Below are positions 32,502 through 42,976 of a DNA stretch of 63,059 bases, in pieces (positions within the stretch are counted from its first letter, which is position 1; every line of letters begins with the position of its first letter). The notes under the pieces were generated by a model, which worked only from the letters and a program-made list of their open reading frames with translations, was not told the origin of the DNA and did no database searches. The DNA is taken from contig DDHN01000008.1 in assembly GCA_002338125.1 (NCBI GenBank), forward strand, positions 113,094-176,152, in the 5' to 3' direction. The stretch comes from Patescibacteria group bacterium UBA1875 (GTDB lineage Bacteria > Patescibacteriota > CPR2 > UBA1875). The position numbers and the translations under genes were made by a program.

Positions 32502-35500
32502 ATGGCACAAGATTCCCCTATGCCTAAAACTTCGAAGCGTAAATATTACAGGCCGCTTCAATCGGTTCTCGATTTACCAAATTTAATTGAAATTCAAACC
32601 AAGTCTTATGATTGGTTTATCCGGGAGGGAATAAAAGAGGTTCTAGATGAGGTCAGCCCGATAGTTGATTTTTCGGGCGAGATGTATTCGCTTTCTTTTG
32701 GCGACTATTATCTAGATGAACCAAAATATACCGAAAAAGTCTCCCGCGAAAAAAAGATTAACTACGAAGCTCCTTTAAAAGTCGAAGTTACTTTAAAAAA
32801 TCTACAATCAGGAAAAACCAAAAAACAAGAAGTTTTCTTATCTGACTTACCTTTGATGACTAAGCAAGGTACTTTTGTAATCAATGGAGTAGAGAGAGTT
32901 GTCATTTCTCAGTTGGTTAGAAGCGCTGGTGTATTTTTTAGTGCTGAAGAAATTGGTGGAAACAAATTTTTTGGAGCTAAGGTAATTCCAAGCAGAGGGG
33001 CTTGGCTGGAAATCGAGACTGCTACTAATGGAGCAATTTATGCCAAAATTGATCGTCGAAGAAAAATTCCAATCACTACCTTAGTAAGAGCGTTCGGCTA
33101 TTCAACAGATGAAGAAATTCGTAGTCTTTTTGCTGATGTTAATACCGATAAGGACATGAATTATGTTGAAAGAACTTTGGAAAAAGATGCAACAACAAAT
33201 TCGGAAGAAGCTTTCATAGAGATCTATAAAAAGATACGACCAGGTGATTTAGCAACTGCCGAAAACGCTAAACAGCTTATAGAAGGTATGTTCTTTGATT
33301 TTAAGAAGTATGACTTATCTCGGGTAGGACGTTATAAGATGAACAAGATGCTTGGAGTCGAAGTTGCTAATAAACGAGAGAACAGGATTTTGAGAAAAGA
33401 AGACTTTGTTTTAATCGTAAAAGAGGTAATAAAGCGAAATGTAATACAGGCTGAGCCAACCGATATCGACCATTTAGGGAATCGAAGAGTTAGAGCAGTA
33501 GGGGAGCTTTTGCAACAACGCTTCCGGGTTGGAATTTTGAGAGCTGAGAGAAACATCAAAGACAAAATGTCTACTGCTGATCCTAAAACAGTTACCCCTT
33601 CCCAACTCATTAACGTTCGACCAATCTCATCAGTTGTTAAAGAGTTTTTTGCTTCATCTCAATTGTCGCAATTTATGGACCAAACCAATCCATTATCAGA
33701 ACTTGTTCACAAAAGAAGGCTTTCAGCTTTAGGCCCTGGCGGTTTATCAAAGGAACGAGCCGGTTTTGATGTTCGTGATGTTCACCGAACTCATTATGGA
33801 CGAATTTGTCCAAACGAAACTCCGGAAGGGCCAAATATTGGTCTTGTTAACTATCTAGCTTCTTTTGCTAGGGTCAATGATTACGGTTTTCTGGAAACTC
33901 CTTATCGGGTAGTAACTCAAACTGTTAAAAATGATGGAAAATCAGCCATAGACTATTTAGCCGGTGAAACAATAACTGGTATTGTCAAAAAAGGTGAAAA
34001 GATAAACAAAACAATTGCTAGTAAATTAGCTAAAAGAGAACAAAACGAAATCAAAATTATCCCTCAGGTTACTAAGCAAGTCGTCTATATGACTGCCGAT
34101 GAAGAAGAGGGTAAAGTTATTGCTCAGGCAAATACTGAGATTACAACTGATGGCTATTTCAAGGATAATCTTATTACTGCTCGCAAAAAGGGAGAGGCCG
34201 CAGAAGTTTCTATCGATGAAGTTACCCATATGGATGTAGCTAGTGAGCAAATAGTCTCAGTATCTACTGGTCTGGTTCCTTTCTTGGAACATGATGACGG
34301 CAAGCGAACTCTGATGGCAGCAAACATGCAACGCCAAGCCGTTCCTTTGGTTAAATCGGAAGCGCCAATTGTCGGAACTGGAATTGAAGGTAAAGTTGCT
34401 CGCGACTCTGGTTTGACTGTTTTGGCAAAGGAATCAGGTAAAGCTCTTTCTGTTACTGGTTCGATGTTAAAAGTTAAATTTGATAAAAGCGGCGAAGAAT
34501 TATTTGAGCTTATCAAATATCGTCGTACAAATGATGATACTTGTATAAATCAAAGAGCAATTGTTGAAGAAGGACAGCGTTTCAAAAAAGGTGATGTGTT
34601 GATTGATGGCCCGGCTTCCGATAAGGGCGAGCTTGCTATCGGCCAAAACCTGCTTGTAGCCTATATGGCATTTTCAGGCTATAACTACGAAGACGCTATT
34701 ATAATCTCTGAAAGACTCGTTAAGGATGACGTGTATAGCTCAGTTCATCTTGAGCTTTTTACTATTGATGTTCGTGATACCAAACTTGGTCCAGAAATGG
34801 TTACTCGGGATATTCCGAATGTATCTGAAGAATCACTTAGAAACCTTGATGAAGAAGGGGTAATAAGGGTGGGAGCCGAAGTTAATCAGGGTGATATTCT
34901 AGTCGGAAAAATTACACCCAAGGGAGAGACGGAACTTTCAGCCGAAGAAAGATTACTTCGAGCTATCTTCGGAGAAAAAGCTCGTGATGTAAAAGATACT
35001 TCTCTTAGGGTGCAGCCTGGTGTCCACGGGAAAATAGTTGATATTAGTACTAGAGAACGTGATAAAGGCGATGAACTTCCAGCCGGAGTTATCAAACAGA
35101 TTGATGTTGTTGTTGCGAGGCTTTCGAAGATTACTGTTGGAGACAAAATTGCAGGTCGACACGGTAACAAGGGTGTTATCGCTAGAATTGCCCCAGTAGA
35201 AGATATGCCTTATCTAGCTGACGGTACACCAGTGGATATTATTTTAAATCCATTGGGGGTTTCAGCTCGTATGAACATTGGTCAGATATTAGAAACTCAT
35301 CTTGGCTGGGCTGCCAAAGCACTTGGGATTAAAGTAGCTGCCCCGGTCTTTATGGGACCTTCGGTTAACCAGATTAAGGATGAGCTAAAAAAGGCTGGTC
35401 TCTCGGAAGATGGAAAATCAATACTTTACGACGGCCGTACCGGAGAGCCGTTTGACCAACCAGTTACAGTTGGAATAACTTATATGCTTAAACTTCACCA

Positions 35501-36005
35501 CATGGTCGAAGATAAAATTCATGCTCGTTCAATTGGTTCTTATGCGATGGTGACGCAGCAGCCACTCGGTGGTAAAGCTCAATTTGGAGGCCAAAGATTC
35601 GGAGAAATGGAGGTTTGGGCCTTGGAAGCTTATGGTGCTGCTCATACATTACAAGAAGTCTTAACGATAAAGTCCGATGATGTTCTTGGCCGTTCGAGAG
35701 CGTATGAATCGATTATTAAGGGTGAGGATATCGCTGAGCCAAGAATACCAGAATCCTTTAATGTTTTGGTCAAAGAATTACAAGGCTTAGGTCTTGCAAT
35801 CGATCTCTTAACTGATGCTAAGGAAAAAACAGAGATAACGGCTGATGATGCAATCGAGGAGGGATACGAAGAGGGGATCGAGGAGCTTAAAGATTCCGGG
35901 CTAATAGAGGGTGATGCCACGGCTAATCTGCCAAAAATAGATGTCGATAAAGAAGGTCAAATAGACGAATTTGAGGCAATCAAGGAGGAAGAAGATGCCA
36001 AATAA
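32502..36005 (+). CDS. rpoB: DNA-directed RNA polymerase beta subunit
   Basis: An 1167-residue RpoB. The rifampicin pocket is conserved (SQLSQFMDQTNPLSELVHKR, then RLSALGPGG), as are GRICPNETPEGPNIGLV, AFSGYNYEDAIIISERLV, GDKIAGRHGNKGVI and the end of the core (FGGQRFGEMEVWALEAYGA). It ends in an acidic tail of about 50 residues. There are no large lineage-specific insertions, and it is shorter than E. coli RpoB. The stop overlaps the rpoC start by 11 bases. Confidence 0.97.
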   Translation: MAQDSPMPKTSKRKYYRPLQSVLDLPNLIEIQTKSYDWFIREGIKEVLDEVSPIVDFSGEMYSLSFGDYYLDEPKYTEKVSREKKINYEAPLKVEVTLKNLQSGKTKKQEVFLSDLPLMTKQGTFVINGVERVVISQLVRSAGVFFSAEEIGGNKFFGAKVIPSRGAWLEIETATNGAIYAKIDRRRKIPITTLVRAFGYSTDEEIRSLFADVNTDKDMNYVERTLEKDATTNSEEAFIEIYKKIRPGDLATAENAKQLIEGMFFDFKKYDLSRVGRYKMNKMLGVEVANKRENRILRKEDFVLIVKEVIKRNVIQAEPTDIDHLGNRRVRAVGELLQQRFRVGILRAERNIKDKMSTADPKTVTPSQLINVRPISSVVKEFFASSQLSQFMDQTNPLSELVHKRRLSALGPGGLSKERAGFDVRDVHRTHYGRICPNETPEGPNIGLVNYLASFARVNDYGFLETPYRVVTQTVKNDGKSAIDYLAGETITGIVKKGEKINKTIASKLAKREQNEIKIIPQVTKQVVYMTADEEEGKVIAQANTEITTDGYFKDNLITARKKGEAAEVSIDEVTHMDVASEQIVSVSTGLVPFLEHDDGKRTLMAANMQRQAVPLVKSEAPIVGTGIEGKVARDSGLTVLAKESGKALSVTGSMLKVKFDKSGEELFELIKYRRTNDDTCINQRAIVEEGQRFKKGDVLIDGPASDKGELAIGQNLLVAYMAFSGYNYEDAIIISERLVKDDVYSSVHLELFTIDVRDTKLGPEMVTRDIPNVSEESLRNLDEEGVIRVGAEVNQGDILVGKITPKGETELSAEERLLRAIFGEKARDVKDTSLRVQPGVHGKIVDISTRERDKGDELPAGVIKQIDVVVARLSKITVGDKIAGRHGNKGVIARIAPVEDMPYLADGTPVDIILNPLGVSARMNIGQILETHLGWAAKALGIKVAAPVFMGPSVNQIKDELKKAGLSEDGKSILYDGRTGEPFDQPVTVGITYMLKLHHMVEDKIHARSIGSYAMVTQQPLGGKAQFGGQRFGEMEVWALEAYGAAHTLQEVLTIKSDDVLGRSRAYESIIKGEDIAEPRIPESFNVLVKELQGLGLAIDLLTDAKEKTEITADDAIEEGYEEGIEELKDSGLIEGDATANLPKIDVDKEGQIDEFEAIKEEEDAK

Positions 36006-39000
36006 CAAAGAAGAAAAGACAGCCCAAGATTTTAGTGCGATTAGAATCTCTATCGCATCTCCTGAAGATATCTTGAAATGGTCTCACGGCGAGGTTACTA
36101 AACCGGAAACTATTAACTATCGAACCCTTAAACCGGAAAAAGATGGTTTATTCTGTGAACGAATTTTTGGCCCTGATAAGGATTGGGAGTGTTACTGTGG
36201 TAAATACAAAAAAATTCGTCATAAAGGTGTGATTTGTGATAAGTGTGGGGTAGAAGTCACTAGAAGCGTTGTTCGTAGAGAGAGAATGGGTCACATAGAG
36301 CTAGCAGTCCCAGTTACTCATATTTGGTTTTTAAGGGGCGTTCCTTCGTCTATTGGTCTTGTTTTTGGAATGAGTGTTCGTGATCTTGAAAGGGTTGTCT
36401 ACTTTATATCCTATATCGTTACTGAGGTAGATGAAGAAGCACGATTAGAAATGGCTAAATCACTTGAAAAAGAACTTAAAGAAAAAAAGAAAGAGTATAC
36501 CAAAAATATTGAAGACGAGAAGGAGCTTAAAGAGAAATTAGAAAATCTTGAACAGAGCCTTAAAGATGCTAAAAGCGAATTGGCTGGAATTCAGAAGTAC
36601 ACTATCCTTTCTGAACTTAAATATCGTGAGTACTCGTTAAAGTTCGGTAATGTTTTCAAAGCTGAAATTGGAACCGAAGCTATTTTAGGTCTTCTTAAAG
36701 AGATAGATCTAAAAAAGCTTGAAAAAGATTTAGAGACAGAAGTGGCTGAATCGACTGGACAAAAACGGAAAAAAGCCCTTAAAAGATTAAAAATTATCCA
36801 AGGTCTTTTGTCAGCAAATATTCGTCCGGAATGGATGATTATAAAAAATCTTCCAGTAATTCCTCCTGGTCTTCGACCAATGGTTCAACTGGACGGAGGC
36901 AGATTTGCAACAGCTGACCTAAACGATCTTTATCGAAGAGTTATAAACAGAAACAATCGTTTGAAAAAACTTATTGCTCAGGATGCACCAGAAGTTATTA
37001 TCAGAAATGAAAAGAGAATGCTTCAAGAATCTGTTGATGCCTTGCTTGACAATAACGCTCGTAGGGATAAAGCTGCCGGTGGCCAAAATAGACGTAAGCT
37101 TCGTTCGATTGCTGACATGCTTAAAGGAAAGCAAGGCCGATTTCGTCAAAATCTGTTAGGTAAAAGAGTCGATTATTCTGGTCGTTCTGTAATTGTAGCT
37201 GGCCCGGAACTTTCGATTGACCAATGTGGTTTGCCAAAAATGATGGCTTTAGAATTATTCAAACCATTTGTGATATCGCGGCTTGTTGGTGAGGGGATCG
37301 CTCATAATATCAAAAGCGCTTCTCGAATGATTGAAAGGGGAAGCAGCGAAGTATGGGACGCTCTTGATAATGTTATTGAAAACAAGTATGTGCTTTTGAA
37401 CCGGGCTCCGACGCTTCATCGACTAGGTATTCAAGCCTTTTTACCTGTGCTGATTGAGGGAAAAGCTATTCAGCTACATTCGTTAGTTTGCGAAGCCTAT
37501 AATGCAGACTTTGATGGTGACCAAATGGCAGTTCATGTTCCGTTATCAAGGATGGCACAAGCTGAAGCCGGCCAAATTATGATCTCGAAGCAGAATCTTT
37601 TGAAGCCGGCGGCTGGTGAACCAGTTGTAAAGCCATCACATGAGATGACATTGGGAATTTACTGGATGACCCAAATAGAAGAAGGTGCTAAGGGCGAAGG
37701 TAAAGTTTTCTCTTCGACAGATGAGGCGATTACCTTCTATAATCTTGGCTATATTCATATTAGAGCGAAGATTAAGGTTCGAATAAAGGACGATTTGATA
37801 GAGACGACTGTTGGTAGAATCGTCTTCAACCAGAGATTGCCCGAAGATATGCCTTTTATAAATGAGGTTATTAATAAAAAGACTACGGTTAATATTATTA
37901 AAAATCTCTATGATAATTATGGACCAGAGGTAACGGCTGACTTTCTTGATGGTGTCAAAAATCTTGGCTTTAAGTTCGTAACCCGTTCTGGACTATCGTT
38001 ATCGATGGATGATGCAACGGTCCCTGAAGAAAAACAAAATATTCTTGATGAGGCTGAAAAGAAAATTCTTGAAATTAGAGACCAATATGAACAAGGCTTT
38101 ATAACAGAGGATGAAAAATATACCCTCTCGGTTAAAACCTGGGAAGAAGCAAAAGAGAAAATTCAAAGCGTGATGGAGAATGCTCAGGATTCAAACTCTT
38201 TCCTCACAATTTCGAAAGATTCTGGGGCTAGGGGTGATATTAAGCAAATCAATCAAATCGCTGGCATGAAAGGAAACGTTATTAATGCTGCCGGAAGAAT
38301 TATAGAGTTGCCAATCAAATCAAACTATAAAGAGGGTCTTTCAGCGCTTGAATTCTTTATCTCTACACACGGTACTAGAAAAGGATTTTCTGATACTGCC
38401 CTAAGGACTTCTGATTCAGGTTATTTGACTAGAAGGCTGGTTGATGTTGCTCAGGAAGTGACAGTAACCGAGAAAGATTGTGGTTCTAAAAACGGTCTCT
38501 TGGTTACTAGGGAAGAATCTAGGCGCATCGGAGAAGAATTCTCTCAAAGGCTTATCTCTCGATATACGGCTGAAAAAATTGTCGATGAAAAAACTGGTGA
38601 AATTATTGTCCAGCGAGGGACTTTAATTGATGAAAAAGTTTTCGCCGATATCGACAGTCATAATATAAACGAAGTGAAGATTCGTTCGATTTTGGAATGC
38701 GAAACCCATTGGGGCGTCTGCCAAAAGTGTTACGGTTCTGACCTATCGAACGGCCAACCAGTAGCGATGGGAACAGCAGTAGGTATAATAGCGGCTCAAT
38801 CAATTGGTGAACCAGGAACTCAGTTAACAATGAGAACTGTAAACACAGGTGGTGTTGTTGGGGTGGATATTACCCAAGGGCTTCCTCGAGTTCAAGAGCT
38901 TTTTGAAGCCAGAAAGCCGAAAGGTGAGGCGGTACTAGCAGAGATTGATGGTATCGTAAAAACGGAAAAAGAAGGCAAAATGAAGAAAATTACCATTATT

Positions 39001-39807
39001 TCCGATCTAGTAGAAACCGAAGATTACGATATCAAAGGCTACAAGCCGTCTGTTAAGAATAATGCTTTTGTTGAAGCAAGAGATATTATTGCAGAACGTG
39101 AAGGAAAGCGACCGATTCGAGCTAAGTCAAATGGGATTATTAAAACTCAGGGTAATAAGATGATTCTTACCAAAGAGGCTGATATGAGAGAATACTTGGT
39201 CTCTTCACAGGCAAAAGTTTTAGTACCTGACGGAGAGAAAGTAGCTCGTGGCACTCAGGTTACTGAGGGTTCCTGGAATCTTCATAAGGCACTTGAACTT
39301 TGTGGTGAAGAAGCTGTTCAGCGATATATCACTTTGGAAATTCAGAAAATTTATGCTAATCAGGGTCAAACAATTGATGATAAGCATATTGAAATAATCA
39401 TTCGTCAGATGTTTTCAAGGGCTCGAATCGATGACCCGGGAGATACAAAGTTTATAACAGGTGATATTGTATCTCGAAGAAGTCTGCTTGACGAGAACAC
39501 TAGGGTTAAAAAGGTAGGTAAAAAACCAGCAAACTTTGAAAATTTGTTGCTTTCTATCTCTAAGGTATCTCATTCTTCGGATTCTTGGCTTTCAGCTGCT
39601 TCGTTTCAGGAGACAAATCGAGTCTTGATCGCTGCTGCCATTGAAGGGAAGGTTGATTATCTAAAAGGTCTTAAAGAAAACGTAATCATTGGTAAACTTA
39701 TCCCGGTTGGTACCGGTTATGATTCTAGTATCGTAACTCCAGGTCCGATTGAAAAAAGAAATGATAATGTCGATACTACTGACCAAAAGGATCCCGAGGA
39801 AGAATAA
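35995..39807 (+). CDS. rpoC: DNA-directed RNA polymerase beta' subunit
   Basis: A 1270-residue RpoC. The start at 35995 follows AAGGAGGAAG; an upstream in-frame start lies inside rpoB without a ribosome-binding site. Landmarks are the zinc ribbon CYCGKYKKIRHKGVICDKCG, an inserted coiled-coil rich in Lys/Glu (about residues 155-205), RFRQNLLGKRVDYSGRSVIV, the catalytic NADFDGDQMAVHVP, the second zinc site CETHWGVCQKCYG and the trigger-loop/bridge region with GEPGTQLTMRTVNTGG. The end is acidic. Together with RpoB and RpoA it forms the polymerase core. Confidence 0.97.
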   Translation: MPNNKEEKTAQDFSAIRISIASPEDILKWSHGEVTKPETINYRTLKPEKDGLFCERIFGPDKDWECYCGKYKKIRHKGVICDKCGVEVTRSVVRRERMGHIELAVPVTHIWFLRGVPSSIGLVFGMSVRDLERVVYFISYIVTEVDEEARLEMAKSLEKELKEKKKEYTKNIEDEKELKEKLENLEQSLKDAKSELAGIQKYTILSELKYREYSLKFGNVFKAEIGTEAILGLLKEIDLKKLEKDLETEVAESTGQKRKKALKRLKIIQGLLSANIRPEWMIIKNLPVIPPGLRPMVQLDGGRFATADLNDLYRRVINRNNRLKKLIAQDAPEVIIRNEKRMLQESVDALLDNNARRDKAAGGQNRRKLRSIADMLKGKQGRFRQNLLGKRVDYSGRSVIVAGPELSIDQCGLPKMMALELFKPFVISRLVGEGIAHNIKSASRMIERGSSEVWDALDNVIENKYVLLNRAPTLHRLGIQAFLPVLIEGKAIQLHSLVCEAYNADFDGDQMAVHVPLSRMAQAEAGQIMISKQNLLKPAAGEPVVKPSHEMTLGIYWMTQIEEGAKGEGKVFSSTDEAITFYNLGYIHIRAKIKVRIKDDLIETTVGRIVFNQRLPEDMPFINEVINKKTTVNIIKNLYDNYGPEVTADFLDGVKNLGFKFVTRSGLSLSMDDATVPEEKQNILDEAEKKILEIRDQYEQGFITEDEKYTLSVKTWEEAKEKIQSVMENAQDSNSFLTISKDSGARGDIKQINQIAGMKGNVINAAGRIIELPIKSNYKEGLSALEFFISTHGTRKGFSDTALRTSDSGYLTRRLVDVAQEVTVTEKDCGSKNGLLVTREESRRIGEEFSQRLISRYTAEKIVDEKTGEIIVQRGTLIDEKVFADIDSHNINEVKIRSILECETHWGVCQKCYGSDLSNGQPVAMGTAVGIIAAQSIGEPGTQLTMRTVNTGGVVGVDITQGLPRVQELFEARKPKGEAVLAEIDGIVKTEKEGKMKKITIISDLVETEDYDIKGYKPSVKNNAFVEARDIIAEREGKRPIRAKSNGIIKTQGNKMILTKEADMREYLVSSQAKVLVPDGEKVARGTQVTEGSWNLHKALELCGEEAVQRYITLEIQKIYANQGQTIDDKHIEIIIRQMFSRARIDDPGDTKFITGDIVSRRSLLDENTRVKKVGKKPANFENLLLSISKVSHSSDSWLSAASFQETNRVLIAAAIEGKVDYLKGLKENVIIGKLIPVGTGYDSSIVTPGPIEKRNDNVDTTDQKDPEEE

Positions 39808-39813
39808 ATAATA

Positions 39814-39841
39814 TTGAAAAAACCTTAAAACGTGATAAAAT
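39814..39841 (+). promoter_or_regulatory. Internal promoter before rpsL
   Basis: TTGAAA (39814-39819), 16 bases, TAAAAT (39836-39841) with an extended TGA. It can transcribe rpsL-rpsG-fusA apart from rpoBC. Confidence 0.6.
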
Positions 39842-39877
39842 CGTACGAGTCATAGTGACGCAATATAAAGGAAAATA

Positions 39878-40285
39878 ATGCCAACAGTAAATCAATTAGT
39901 AAGAAAAGGACGAAAGTCAAAAACCAAGAAATCAAAATCACCGGCTCTTGGTCGGAACTTTAATACTTTGAAAAACAGAGGTCGGCCGGGTAACTCACCT
40001 TTTAAAAGAGGCGTTTGTGTAAAGGTGTCGACGGCTACTCCTAAAAAGCCGAACTCTGCACTTCGGAAAATCGCTCGTGTCCGCCTTACTAACGGTATGG
40101 AAGTAACGGCATATATCCCGGGAATAGGTCATAACCTACAAGAGCACAGCGTAGTTATGATTAGGGGAGGGAGGGTAAAAGACCTACCTGGTGTTAGGTA
40201 CCATATTGTTAGAGGAGCTTTGGATACCAGTGGCGTATCTGATAGAAAGAAAGGTCGTAGTAAATATGGGGCAAAGAAGGCATAA
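39878..40285 (+). CDS. rpsL: Ribosomal protein S12
   Basis: 135 residues with PTVNQLVRKGRKSK at the start, GVCVKVSTATPKKPNSALRK, the decoding-centre loop PGIGHNLQEHSVVMIRGGRV and VRYHIVRGALDTSGV. The Lys residues where streptomycin resistance arises (in PKKPNSALRK) are wild type. A short basic insertion near residues 30-40 (NTLKNRGRPGNSPF) is slightly longer than in E. coli. AAAGGA precedes the ATG; the stop overlaps the rpsG start. Confidence 0.96.
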   Translation: MPTVNQLVRKGRKSKTKKSKSPALGRNFNTLKNRGRPGNSPFKRGVCVKVSTATPKKPNSALRKIARVRLTNGMEVTAYIPGIGHNLQEHSVVMIRGGRVKDLPGVRYHIVRGALDTSGVSDRKKGRSKYGAKKA

Positions 40286-40761
40286 TGGCTAGAGATCCAA
40301 GAAGAACAACCAAGAGAATTCCAGCCCCCGATAAACGCTACAACAATGTTTTGGTAGCTAAGTTTATCAACAAAGTAATGCTAGACGGAAAAAAATCATT
40401 AGCCGAAAACGTTTTTTATCGAGCTATGGATATTGTAGCTGAAAAAACCAAAAAAGACCCTTTGCAAATTTTTGAAGCCGCCTTAAAAAACGCCAGTCCA
40501 TTTGTCCAGACTCGTTCAAAAAGAGTCGGAGGCTCTAATTATCAAATACCAGTCGAAGTAAAGGGCGATCGTAAAAATCATTACGGAATTATTTGGCTAA
40601 GAGATGCTGCCAGAGCAAGAAAGGGAGCTTCTTTCGAAGAGCGCCTAGCAGCTGAGCTAATTGATGCAGCTGAGGGTAACGGCGCAGCTGTTAAGAAAAA
40701 AGAAGATACTCATAAGATGGCTGAGGCCAACAAGGCTTTTGCCCATTTTGCGAGATTTTGA
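40285..40761 (+). CDS. rpsG: Ribosomal protein S7
   Basis: 158 residues, the usual bacterial length. Typical segments are DKRYNNVLVAKFINKVMLDG, PLQIFEAALKNASPFVQTRS, RVGGSNYQIPVEVK and a helical end (THKMAEANKAFAHFARF). S7 nucleates assembly of the 30S head. It starts at the last A of the rpsL stop (TAATGG) and ends with UGA 20 bases before fusA. Confidence 0.96.
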   Translation: MARDPRRTTKRIPAPDKRYNNVLVAKFINKVMLDGKKSLAENVFYRAMDIVAEKTKKDPLQIFEAALKNASPFVQTRSKRVGGSNYQIPVEVKGDRKNHYGIIWLRDAARARKGASFEERLAAELIDAAEGNGAAVKKKEDTHKMAEANKAFAHFARF

Positions 40762-40780
40762 TTAAAGCACAAGGGAGAAA

Positions 40781-42871
40781 ATGGCTAGAGATTATAGTTT
40801 GGAAAAAACAAGGAATATTGGCATAATTGCGCATATAGATGCTGGTAAAACAACCGTGACCGAAGGAATTTTGTATCTAACTGGTAGGACTCATAAAATT
40901 GGAGAAGTCCATGAAGGTGAGGCTACAATGGACTGGATGGAACAAGAGCGGGAGCGGGGAATCACCATTACTTCGGCTGCGACAACTTGTTTTTGGCAAG
41001 ACAATCGAATAAATATTATCGACACCCCTGGGCACGTAGATTTTACTGTTGAGGTTGAACGGTCTCTTAGAGTTCTTGACGGAGCTGTTACTATTTTTGA
41101 TGGAAAAATGGGAGTTGAGCCTCAGTCAGAAACTGTTTGGCGTCAGGCCGATAAGTATCATGTCCCTAGAATGTGTTTTATTAACAAAATCAATCAAACT
41201 GGTGGCGATTTCTATAAATCTCTAGACTCAATAAAAGAGCGATTGTCAAAAAACGCCTACCCAATTCAAGTACCAATTGGTGTGGAGCAAAGCATTAACG
41301 GTGTTGTCGATTTGGTGGAATTGAAATCATATACATATAATGAATATCATGACAAAAAACTAGTTGTAGGCGATGTCCCTGAGGATATGAAGGAAAAATG
41401 CGAAAAACTTCGAGAAGAACTTTTAGAGAAAGCGGTAGAAGCAGATGAATCTTTGATGGAAAAATATCTTGGAGGTGAAGATTTAACTATTGAAGAATTC
41501 AAGACTGCTATAAGGAAGAGTGTTCTTGCTGGTGACTTTTTCCCGGTTCTTGGTGGAGATGGACGAGGGGTGATTGTCGAAACTCTCCTTGATGCTATTG
41601 TCGATTACCTACCAACTCCACTTGATGTCCCTCCTGTGACTGGTCTTGACCCTAAAACTGGCGAAGAGATAGTAAGAAAGGCTAGTGACGAAGAACCTTT
41701 CGCTGCATTAGCATTTAAGATAGCTACAGACCCGTTCGTTGGAAAGTTAGCATTTTTTAGGGTCTACTCTGGTGTAATTAAAGCCGGCTCTTATGTATAT
41801 AACTCTACTACGGGTGATAAAGAACGTTTAGGCCGAATAGTTAGGCTTCACGCTAATCATCGTGAAGATGTAGACGAAGTTTATGCCGGAGAAATTGCTG
41901 CTGCTGTTGGCTTGAAGGGAACAACAACAGGTGATACTTTGTGTGACCCATCTAATCCAATTGTTTTAGAGGCAATTACTTTTCCTGACCCAGTTATAAC
42001 TATTGCCATTGAGCCAAAGACAAAAGCAGACCAGGAAAAGATGGGTATTGCTTTGGCTAAACTAGCCGAAGAAGATCCGACCTTTGTAGTAAAATCAGAT
42101 GAAGAAACAGGGCAGACCGTAATTTCTGGTATGGGTGAGCTTCATCTAGAAATTATCGTCGATAGAATGAAGCGAGAATTTAAGGTAGAAGCCAATATCG
42201 GTAAACCGCAAGTTGCCTACAAAGAAACGATTAAAGAAAAAGCCCAGGCTGAAGGTAAATATATTAAACAGTCCGGAGGAAGAGGTCAGTATGGACATGT
42301 TTGGCTTGAGCTTGAGCCACTAGAAGCTGGTTCTGGTTTTGAGTTTGTTGATAAGATTGTTGGTGGTGCTGTTCCGAAAGAATTCATAGGGCCAACCCAA
42401 CAAGGTATTGTTGAGGCAATGGCCAATGGTGTAATTGCCGGATATCCGGTAGTTGATGTTCGAGCAACTTTGTATGATGGCTCTTTTCACGATGTTGACT
42501 CATCAGAAATGGCCTTTAAGATTGCCGGGAGCATGGCATTTCAGTCAGGTTTCAAAAAAGCAAAACCGATTATTCTTGAACCTGTTATGAAGGTCGAAGT
42601 ACTTACGCCCGAAGAGTTTATGGGTGATGTTATGGGAGATTTGAATTCAAAGAGGGGTAAGATTCAAAATATGGAAGATAGAGCCCAAACAAAAGTAATT
42701 GATGCGATGGTACCTTTATCGGAAATGTTTGGTTATGCTACTCAGCTACGCTCTATAACTCAGGGTCGAGCCTCATATGTTATGGAATTTGATCATTATG
42801 AAGAGGTTCCTGGTAATATAGCGGAAGAGATAAAAGCGGCTCGGGGAACAAAAGAAGCAACCGAAGAATAG
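40781..42871 (+). CDS. fusA: Elongation factor G
   Basis: A 696-residue EF-G with the GTPase motifs AHIDAGKTTVTEG (G1), ERGITITSAATT (G2), DTPGHVDFTVEVERSLR (G3) and a variant of G4 written INKINQTGG where NKMD is usual; G4 in EF-G normally reads NKxDR. Domains III-V follow (SGMGELHLEIIVDRMKREF, then SGGRGQYGHVWLELEP and MGDLNSKRGKIQNME). EF-G drives translocation. The Asp of the guanine-specificity motif appears replaced by Asn (NKIN), a change I flag. Ends at a terminator before cassette C. Confidence 0.95.
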   Translation: MARDYSLEKTRNIGIIAHIDAGKTTVTEGILYLTGRTHKIGEVHEGEATMDWMEQERERGITITSAATTCFWQDNRINIIDTPGHVDFTVEVERSLRVLDGAVTIFDGKMGVEPQSETVWRQADKYHVPRMCFINKINQTGGDFYKSLDSIKERLSKNAYPIQVPIGVEQSINGVVDLVELKSYTYNEYHDKKLVVGDVPEDMKEKCEKLREELLEKAVEADESLMEKYLGGEDLTIEEFKTAIRKSVLAGDFFPVLGGDGRGVIVETLLDAIVDYLPTPLDVPPVTGLDPKTGEEIVRKASDEEPFAALAFKIATDPFVGKLAFFRVYSGVIKAGSYVYNSTTGDKERLGRIVRLHANHREDVDEVYAGEIAAAVGLKGTTTGDTLCDPSNPIVLEAITFPDPVITIAIEPKTKADQEKMGIALAKLAEEDPTFVVKSDEETGQTVISGMGELHLEIIVDRMKREFKVEANIGKPQVAYKETIKEKAQAEGKYIKQSGGRGQYGHVWLELEPLEAGSGFEFVDKIVGGAVPKEFIGPTQQGIVEAMANGVIAGYPVVDVRATLYDGSFHDVDSSEMAFKIAGSMAFQSGFKKAKPIILEPVMKVEVLTPEEFMGDVMGDLNSKRGKIQNMEDRAQTKVIDAMVPLSEMFGYATQLRSITQGRASYVMEFDHYEEVPGNIAEEIKAARGTKEATEE

Positions 42872-42877
42872 AATAAA

Positions 42878-42907
42878 TAATGAGGCCAAGTCAGGCCTCA
42901 TTATTTT
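42878..42907 (+). terminator. fusA terminator
   Basis: TAATGAGGCC/GGCCTCATTA with a six-base loop, then TTTT. It separates fusA from cassette C and so from tuf. Confidence 0.85.
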
Positions 42908-42933
42908 ACGAAGCTGTTAATTTAGGCTATAAT
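42905..42933 (+). promoter_or_regulatory. Cassette C promoter
   Basis: TTTACG (42905-42910), 17 bases, TATAAT (42928-42933). The leader of about 37 bases ends in GTGAGGAAG before the first ATG. No double hairpin is present here, unlike cassettes A and B. Confidence 0.6.
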
Positions 42934-42976
42934 ATTGATAACGTTAATACGAGAAACTTGAAGGCAGGTGAGGAAG

